Shown here piece after piece: positions 58,702 to 64,000 of a stretch of 64,000 nucleotides of DNA; within the stretch, counting starts at the first letter, position 1, and each line of letters opens with the position of its first letter. A model generated the notes under the pieces. That model did not search any database. It saw only the letters and a program-made list of their open reading frames with translations, and was not told the origin of the DNA. The translations under genes were made by a program, and so were the position numbers. Source of the DNA: Setoptus koraiensis (Eukaryota > Arthropoda); contig CM106585.1 of NCBI GenBank assembly GCA_048013815.1, positions 22,320,001 to 22,384,000 of the forward strand, given 5' to 3'.

Positions 58702-59305
58702 GTAGTAGCTTGCAGTGGCGGTGGCAGCAAGCGCAGCGCCGATACCAGCGAACAAGCGCCAAACAATAGCAACAACAACAACAGGTACTGTCAAGTTTGC
58801 TCAGGTAGCTCAGGTAACACTGCTACACAGGTAACAGCTACATGCTACAGGCCACAGGCTACACACTTGGAGCTGCAAGCTACAACAGGTAACTTTCGCT
58901 AGACACACGCCAACGACGACAACAACTTTTATATATATACTGTGAGTGGTAATGGTGTGTTCACACGAGCCAAACAATAATAACTGTAACTATTCTAGAG
59001 AGCAGCCACTCGTCGAGACAACAGAGAAAAACTTGTCTCAACAGCAGCAGCAGCAATACATTTCGAATCGGATATAGTTAGACAATTGCTAACTACGGGC
59101 ACTTAGTCAACGCTAACACTGTTATTTTTGCACACCGACACACACACTGTTAAGCGACTCAATAAATGGAAGCCAATGAAGATCTCAAGACAGTGTGTGC
59201 AGTTTATTAGCGCCAGCAACAAGTCGAACACAAGTGAAAACATCCGATTAGACAACAGATAAGAGTCAGTGATCTCAAATCAAATCAAACTGCCAGCACC
59301 CGACA

Positions 59306-59364
59306 CCAACAGCAACAACGACAACAACAACAACAACAGCAACAACGACAACAACAACAACAAC
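59306..59364 (+). repeat. (CAA)n tract upstream of Skeletor
   Basis: CAA/CGA/CAG triplets, of the same kind as in the 5' block. Confidence 0.9.
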
Positions 59365-59907
59365 TACACGACGTGCAAAAGGAACGTGCCAACAATACCG
59401 CCATAACACCAGCATAATAGCGCCATAATACAGGCGCTAATAATACTCGGCCACTCGTACACAAACGGCTCGTCAGCGTGCGAATTGCAAATCAATTCTT
59501 CATTTCTTCGCTAGTCGCCATGAATAGAATTATTGTTGTTGTTCCACTAGACAAACAACAACAATCCACAACCGTTATCTGCTGTTGCACACTGTCGGAA
59601 TTCAGTTGATCGTTACACTGAACACGGCCAATTGCGTGTGCAAACAAACCCCCAACACAGACCCCAATAAACTGACAACTGACAAAAAGAGTTAACAAAG
59701 AGAGAATCATCACTATATTTATTCACCTGTTTCTTACAGCGCTCTAACTGGTTATTTTGTGCGCCGATACGCAATTCGAGCAACACTACAGTAACGAGTA
59801 ATTTATATTAGATCACGATCACGTTGTTATTATTTTCTCTTGCCGCCTTTCCAGCAGTGTGCGTGTCGCCCCCCCAGCCGCCCGAAACATCGCATGTGCT
59901 CATATCC

Positions 59908-59936
59908 GATCCAATGATCCAATGATCCAATGATCA
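59908..59936 (+). repeat. 9-bp tandem array (GATCCAATG), 3 copies
   Basis: Exact adjacent copies just upstream of the candidate TATA box. Confidence 0.9.
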
Positions 59937-59951
59937 AGCAAATGACAATGC

Positions 59952-59959
59952 TATAAATA
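59952..59959 (+). promoter_or_regulatory. Candidate TATA box (TATAAATA) for the Skeletor transcript
   Basis: A consensus TATAAATA lies 138 bp upstream of the Skeletor ATG at 60097. A start site about 30 bp downstream (near 59982) would give a 5' UTR of roughly 115 nt. No exact arthropod initiator (TCAGT) is seen there. An alternative start in upstream untranslated exons cannot be excluded. Confidence 0.45.
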
Positions 59960-60096
59960 TATCAGAAACATTCAACAGTGCACATCGGAAGTGAACCGCA
60001 AGTCATCGAGAGATGGCAACTTGTTAGCGACAAGCACAACAACACGCATCACAATTAATCACTGCGAAAAGTTAAATAATCAAGATAAACACAATT

Positions 60097-63000
60097 ATGC
60101 ATTTTTTCAACAGTCACCTCAAAACTGACAATTGTGCAACAGATCACAATCAAGACAGCGGAAAAATTGTCGCCAATCAGAAGCAAACAATTCAAGCGTC
60201 CACTCCAACACTGATCAAAACATTCAAAATACTATTGCAGCGACATCATTCTATCATCATTGTGCTACTCCTGTTAAACGCCTTGAATCAATGTAAGTTG
60301 TTGCGAATCGACTCGGATTGACCCTTTGGGCCCCAATTTTGGATCGCCAGTCAACCCTCTCTCAGGGCTGGCTTTGGAAAGGCTGGGTGTCGCGCAAAAC
60401 TTTGCGAATTTGTTGCGAACCAGGCCTGTCATTATAATTATTATTATGATAGCGCAATGTTAATGGCTGGTGCCCAGAAATAAACTGAAAAGTGGGGGCG
60501 AATCGAGGATCGCAATCTCAGTAGTAAGCTGGCCGATCTGAGCGTAAGCTGAAACGGCGAAACTTGAGCTGGCATCATGATTGAGCTGATTGCTGGCTCG
60601 AGACAGTGCAGATTTTGATCGATCTTGAGCGATCGATCAACATTCATTTCCATAGATGGCGAGAGCGGCCGGTGAGAATTGCCTAGGCTATCAGCGCCAT
60701 TTATCTATTTATCTATTTATCTAGCAACAGTCGAGTGGAAAAAATTTGCCCACTGCTACAGTGGCACTGCAGTGATATAAATTAATGAGCGGGCGTTTGC
60801 AACAATTGCAGCAATGAGCAACAATCATTTAACAATCATTTAACAATCACTGAACAATCATTGACGGCGCAAATGATCCAATCAATGATTTGCAGCCAAT
60901 TGGCAAGATCGTTTGCCAGAATGGCCACGAATCTAAACTGTTCTCATTCTGAACCTTTGTTTGTTTAGACCGTGATTGATACGGCACGTGGCAACCTAAA
61001 AAAACCGGCAGCACAAGTCGCACGGGGGCGCCAATGTGGATCGAGCCCGGCAACGGGCAACCGACCAAATATCGGCACAACAAATATGGTGCCAACAAAT
61101 TATACCGAGCTGACACTTTCGCTGACACGCGAGCCGCGCGAACAATGTTCTTTTCGCTTGAAAATGTGTATTTATGTGAGCATTGTGTGTTCGACCTTGG
61201 TTAGCTGGCAACATTTTGTAACAACGAGAGAAACGAGTTGACAGTGATTAGAAAAAGATTAGCAATTTCTAATAGAGGCGCACTAATAGATGGCATGCAT
61301 TAGAGATTGTTGTGTTCGTTTTGTTTTTGTTGGCGCTCGTTGTTGTCGGCTGCAGGCGAGCGAGTTTGCTGGGTTATTTGTTGATTACCGCAACGCTTAA
61401 ATTAGGAAATGAATTCTCATTGAGACTCGCTAAACGTTGTCGCTTGATCAATGTCAGATTGGCGAGACCGTTACTATCTAGTTAGTGTGTAAGTGAGAAG
61501 TGCGGCAGCTTTTTTTCCAGCCAACGCACTTAATTATCACATGTAAAGCGTGAAAATTGCCGACTTTTTGCTGATTGCCAAGCAGATGTAGTGTCGGGAT
61601 GAATTAGTCAAGTGCAGTTTCGCTTGTTGCCACTACCGGTCGCTGTTTCGGCCACTCTGACGCGCCATTGTCTTAACTCTGGCTGTCGAGCTCGCCGTCG
61701 AACTGGCTGTCGAGCTGGCTGTCGAACTGGCTGTCGAGCTGGCTGTCGAGCTGGCTGTCGAACTGGCTGTCGAGCTGGCTGTCGAGCCCGCTGGCTGCCG
61801 AGCTGGCTAACGAGCCGCTGGATGACAACAGACTATGGATAGACACACCACTAATGGCTGCACTGGTAATAGTCGGTTCCGATCATCCTTGAATGCGCCC
61901 ATTTGGCAAGCCAGCCCAAGTGCTATTTCATTGGCACTTGTTAGGCACTTGTCGTTGGCCGGCCGGCCGTCTATCGGCAATATCCGACAACTATCCGACA
62001 ACTATCCGTTAACCGTCCGTTAACCGTCCGTTAGACGCTTACCTGCCGTAGCTTACCTGTTGCCGCTAATAGATTTGTTTTGGCGTTACATCTTACAGTG
62101 AGTGTGCTGGCGAGACCTTCAATTGATTGATTTTCGGCATATCGACATGGCGCCAACACACACAAATGCAACATGGAGTGTGAAATTAAAAATGATTTCT
62201 CGTTCTCGATTTGAATCATTTTTAACCGGTTCATCCGAGCCAACAGCAACAACAACAACAACTGCCACTACCCTTTATTAACAAGCTTCTTTTGTTGTCG
62301 TGCCAATATCCAGGTGAATCTCGCTACTTAGGCCGTTATATTGGCGCCTTTCCCATAGGCTCCATTCACAGTGTTAAAGGTAACTATACTATTTATATAC
62401 AATAATGATTGATTTTCACTTTTTTATTTCACTTTCGATTGATTCAAAGTTTGAAATTCAAACTTTGAATAATGCAACACAAGAGCCCGTCAATGGCGCT
62501 TGTATCGTCAATCATAATCATAACTATCCATTATGAGACACGATACTTGGCCCTCGTCTAGTGCTGGCTCATTGTGCTCTATGGCCATGAACACTAGACA
62601 CTAATAATAATGCACTCTTGTCTCATTGTACAACCCGTCGTCTGTGTCCGTGACTAACAATTTGTTATCCACACCAACGAACAAAAAAAAATTGTTTTGT
62701 TTTGTATTAAGGTATTGCATTTGCCGCAAACGATAGGCAAATCTTCATCCAGGGATTCAACTACGACGGTTCGGGGCCCGACGCCTTCTTTTGGGCGGGC
62801 ACATCCGGCGGGCCAAGTCCCAATGGATTCATGATACCCGATGAGCTTGGCAGGTAACGTATCGGGCGCAACATTGAGATTAGATTGAGCGACATTTCAA
62901 TTACAACTAATTATAACTATCTATTTTATAATAATTAACGCTCGATTAATTATGACCGATTGTTGCAACAATTTTTGAATTTGGCTTGCGCAGAACTATC

Positions 63001-64000
63001 AAGTTGGGCCCGTACCAGAACCAGGACATTTTGTTGACGTTGCCCCAGGGCAGAACCATTCGTGATATCAAATGGATCTCTATTTGGTGTCGTTTGTTTC
63101 AAGCAAACTTTGGCCATATAACTATACCGTTGAATTTCGAGCCGCCCGTGCCCCTAAATCTTGGTCCGCTGCCATCGTTTGCGCACAAAACCCGGGCGGA
63201 TTCCGTCATGATTGAAGGTAACTATACACTCATGCTATTCACACCGAGCCTGACATCATGTCACTGACATGACCAACATTGTTGGACATTTCCAGCAATC
63301 AGTGCCAAATGGTCAATTAGATTAGACCTGCCTGCTGCACATTCGTTTACAGCAACGCTGTAACGGCACTCACTGACCAATTGACTGAATCCGTCTAATT
63401 GATACCGATGATTTTTGTTCATTTGCATCACGACAGATATAAAGACGTTACGCATCAGAAACTTGTTCTACGACGGAGCCGCGCCAGGTAAGTCAAGCGA
63501 TTGCAAGTGTTCAACTCGACCATCATGACACAATGAGAACAATACTAATCGACCCAAATCGATTTGCCAAATGTCCACTATACTGCTGCCACTTCCGGTC
63601 ATCCACATGCAACAATATGTATCTCTATTTTCATGCATGCGTCATGTTATCATTATCATTATTATTATTATTACTATTATAATTGTGCTAATTTGCAATA
63701 TTTGTTTCAAACTAAATAGACGCCTTTTTCCTGGTGGGCACTGGCTCTAGCCCGCATTCGCGCGGAACCAAAGTACCCGACGAGAACGGAAGGTACGCCA
63801 ATCTCAAACACTATCTCTGATTGTTTGGTTCGAAAGTCGGCACCGGCCAATGCTGACTTGTGCCGACTTTCGCCACGACAATAAGAGTTGCGACCACAAT
63901 ATGAGTGTCTAATTATGTCTAACGATGACTAATTATTATCCAACTATCCGACTCGCCCCCTTGTGTCTGCGACAACACGACAGTCTCACCAAACTGAAGG
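60097..64000 (+). CDS. Skeletor: Skeletor-like DM13 domain protein, 3'-partial (runs off window)
   Basis: Visible exons are 60097-60292, 62314-62379, 62712-62853, 62994-63217, 63437-63487, 63720-63792 and 63984-64000. All junctions are GT-AG with matching phase, giving about 256 residues. The ATG at 60097 has A at -3. The first exon gives a long polar N-terminus ending in a hydrophobic signal (HSIIIVLLLLNALNQ), so the product is probably secreted or type-II anchored. The first DM13 domain starts at YLGRYIGAFP and contains IFIQGFNYDGSGPDAFFWAG, PYQNQDILLTLP and IRDIKWISIWC, with the near-invariant Trp-Cys, then NFGHI. A second DM13 begins near IKTLRIRNLFYDGAAPDAF and continues off the window. 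In Skeletor proteins a DOMON domain follows; it is not visible here. Fly Skeletor was first described as a spindle-matrix component, while the domain family is extracellular and a redox role has been proposed. Assignment of the first exon rests on frame and phase only. Confidence 0.9.
60820..60863 (+). repeat. 11-bp tandem array (AACAATCATTT), 4 copies
   Basis: Four adjacent copies with one to two changes each, in Skeletor intron 1. Confidence 0.85.
61680..61812 (+). repeat. 12-bp tandem array (CTGGCTGTCGAG/A), about 10 copies, in Skeletor intron 1
   Basis: Successive copies alternate between CTGGCTGTCGAG and CTGGCTGTCGAA, with degenerate copies at both ends. The unit length is a multiple of three, so the array stays open in frame (GCRAGCRTG pattern). 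It lies inside an intron and has no ATG of its own, so coding is unlikely. Confidence 0.9.
61976..62034 (+). repeat. 11-bp tandem array (ACAACTATCCG then TTAACCGTCCG)
   Basis: Two copies of one 11-mer pass directly into two to three copies of a related 11-mer, in Skeletor intron 1. Confidence 0.85.

Larger units (their letters stand above)
55730..59950. other. Intergenic / possible 5' untranslated exon region upstream of Skeletor
   Basis: No recognised protein. Perfect or near-perfect + strand splice donors occur at about 56356 (AAG|GTAAGT), 57435 (CAG|GTAAGT) and 58585 (AGG|GTGAGT). A cluster of five CAG|GTA sites lies at 58792-58891. A pyrimidine/TTTTA-rich tract ends in TAG and CAG acceptors near 58708-58715. 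These could mark non-coding 5' exons of Skeletor or an unknown small gene, but no frame beginning with ATG supports the latter. Repeats: an 11-12-bp array at 57270-57342, a (TTTTA)n run at 58663-58701, a CAA tract at 59306-59364 and a 9-bp GATCCAATG repeat at 59908-59936. Confidence 0.5.
60293..62313 (+). other. Skeletor intron 1 (2021 bp)
   Basis: It is bounded by T|GTAAGT and an acceptor CAG before GTGAATC. It contains an 11-bp AACAATCATTT array (60820-60863), a TATCTATT run (60700-60724), the 12-bp CTGGCTGTCGAG array (61680-61812) and an 11-bp array (61976-62034). No coding feature was recognised. Confidence 0.8.

Overview
This window is nuclear DNA from an animal, most likely an arthropod. 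The recognisable genes are a class-2 semaphorin, an IntS9 subunit of the Integrator complex, a tRNA-Ile(AAT) and a Skeletor-type DM13 protein. Introns are short (mostly about 100-330 bp), spliceosomal and GT-AG. A mite or other chelicerate fits the compact, intron-light genes, but that is a guess. There is no sign of bacterial, viral or organellar sequence.

Layout. Positions 1-47650 hold no protein-coding gene I can support. This block is GC- and CpG-rich, full of CAA/GTT trinucleotide tracts, dozens of unrelated short tandem arrays (units of 7-28 bp), perfect palindromes, and a small vocabulary of strongly over-used octamers (TTACGTAA/TTGCGCAA, CAGGTGAG, GGGGCCCC) plus arrays of TTCGAA. It lies directly 5' of the first visible coding exon of the semaphorin gene, whose N-terminal exons are missing. 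The block is therefore either a giant 5' intron plus flanking regulatory DNA of that gene, or intergenic DNA.

From 47651 the sequence becomes ordinary and more AT-rich. Sema2a runs on the + strand (ten visible exons, 47651-52258). It converges on an intronless IntS9 gene on the - strand (53155-55290). A tRNA-Ile(AAT) with both internal promoter boxes and a T6 terminator follows on the + strand (55647-55719). A Skeletor-like gene begins at 60097 on the + strand and runs off the end of the window, with one complete DM13 domain and most of a second. The region 55730-60096 is non-coding or holds 5' untranslated exons: several perfect splice donors and a TATA box lie there.

The genes do not form a pathway. 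Sema2a is a secreted axon-guidance cue, IntS9 is a nuclear RNA-processing scaffold, the tRNA serves translation, and Skeletor is a secreted DM13(-DOMON) protein. What links them is the repeat style of the genome: the CAA/CAG expansion that dominates the non-coding block also appears inside the semaphorin coding region as glutamine/asparagine-rich insertions in the Sema and Ig domains. I see no recognisable transposon, LTR element or CRISPR array. All counts of motifs were made by eye and are lower bounds.
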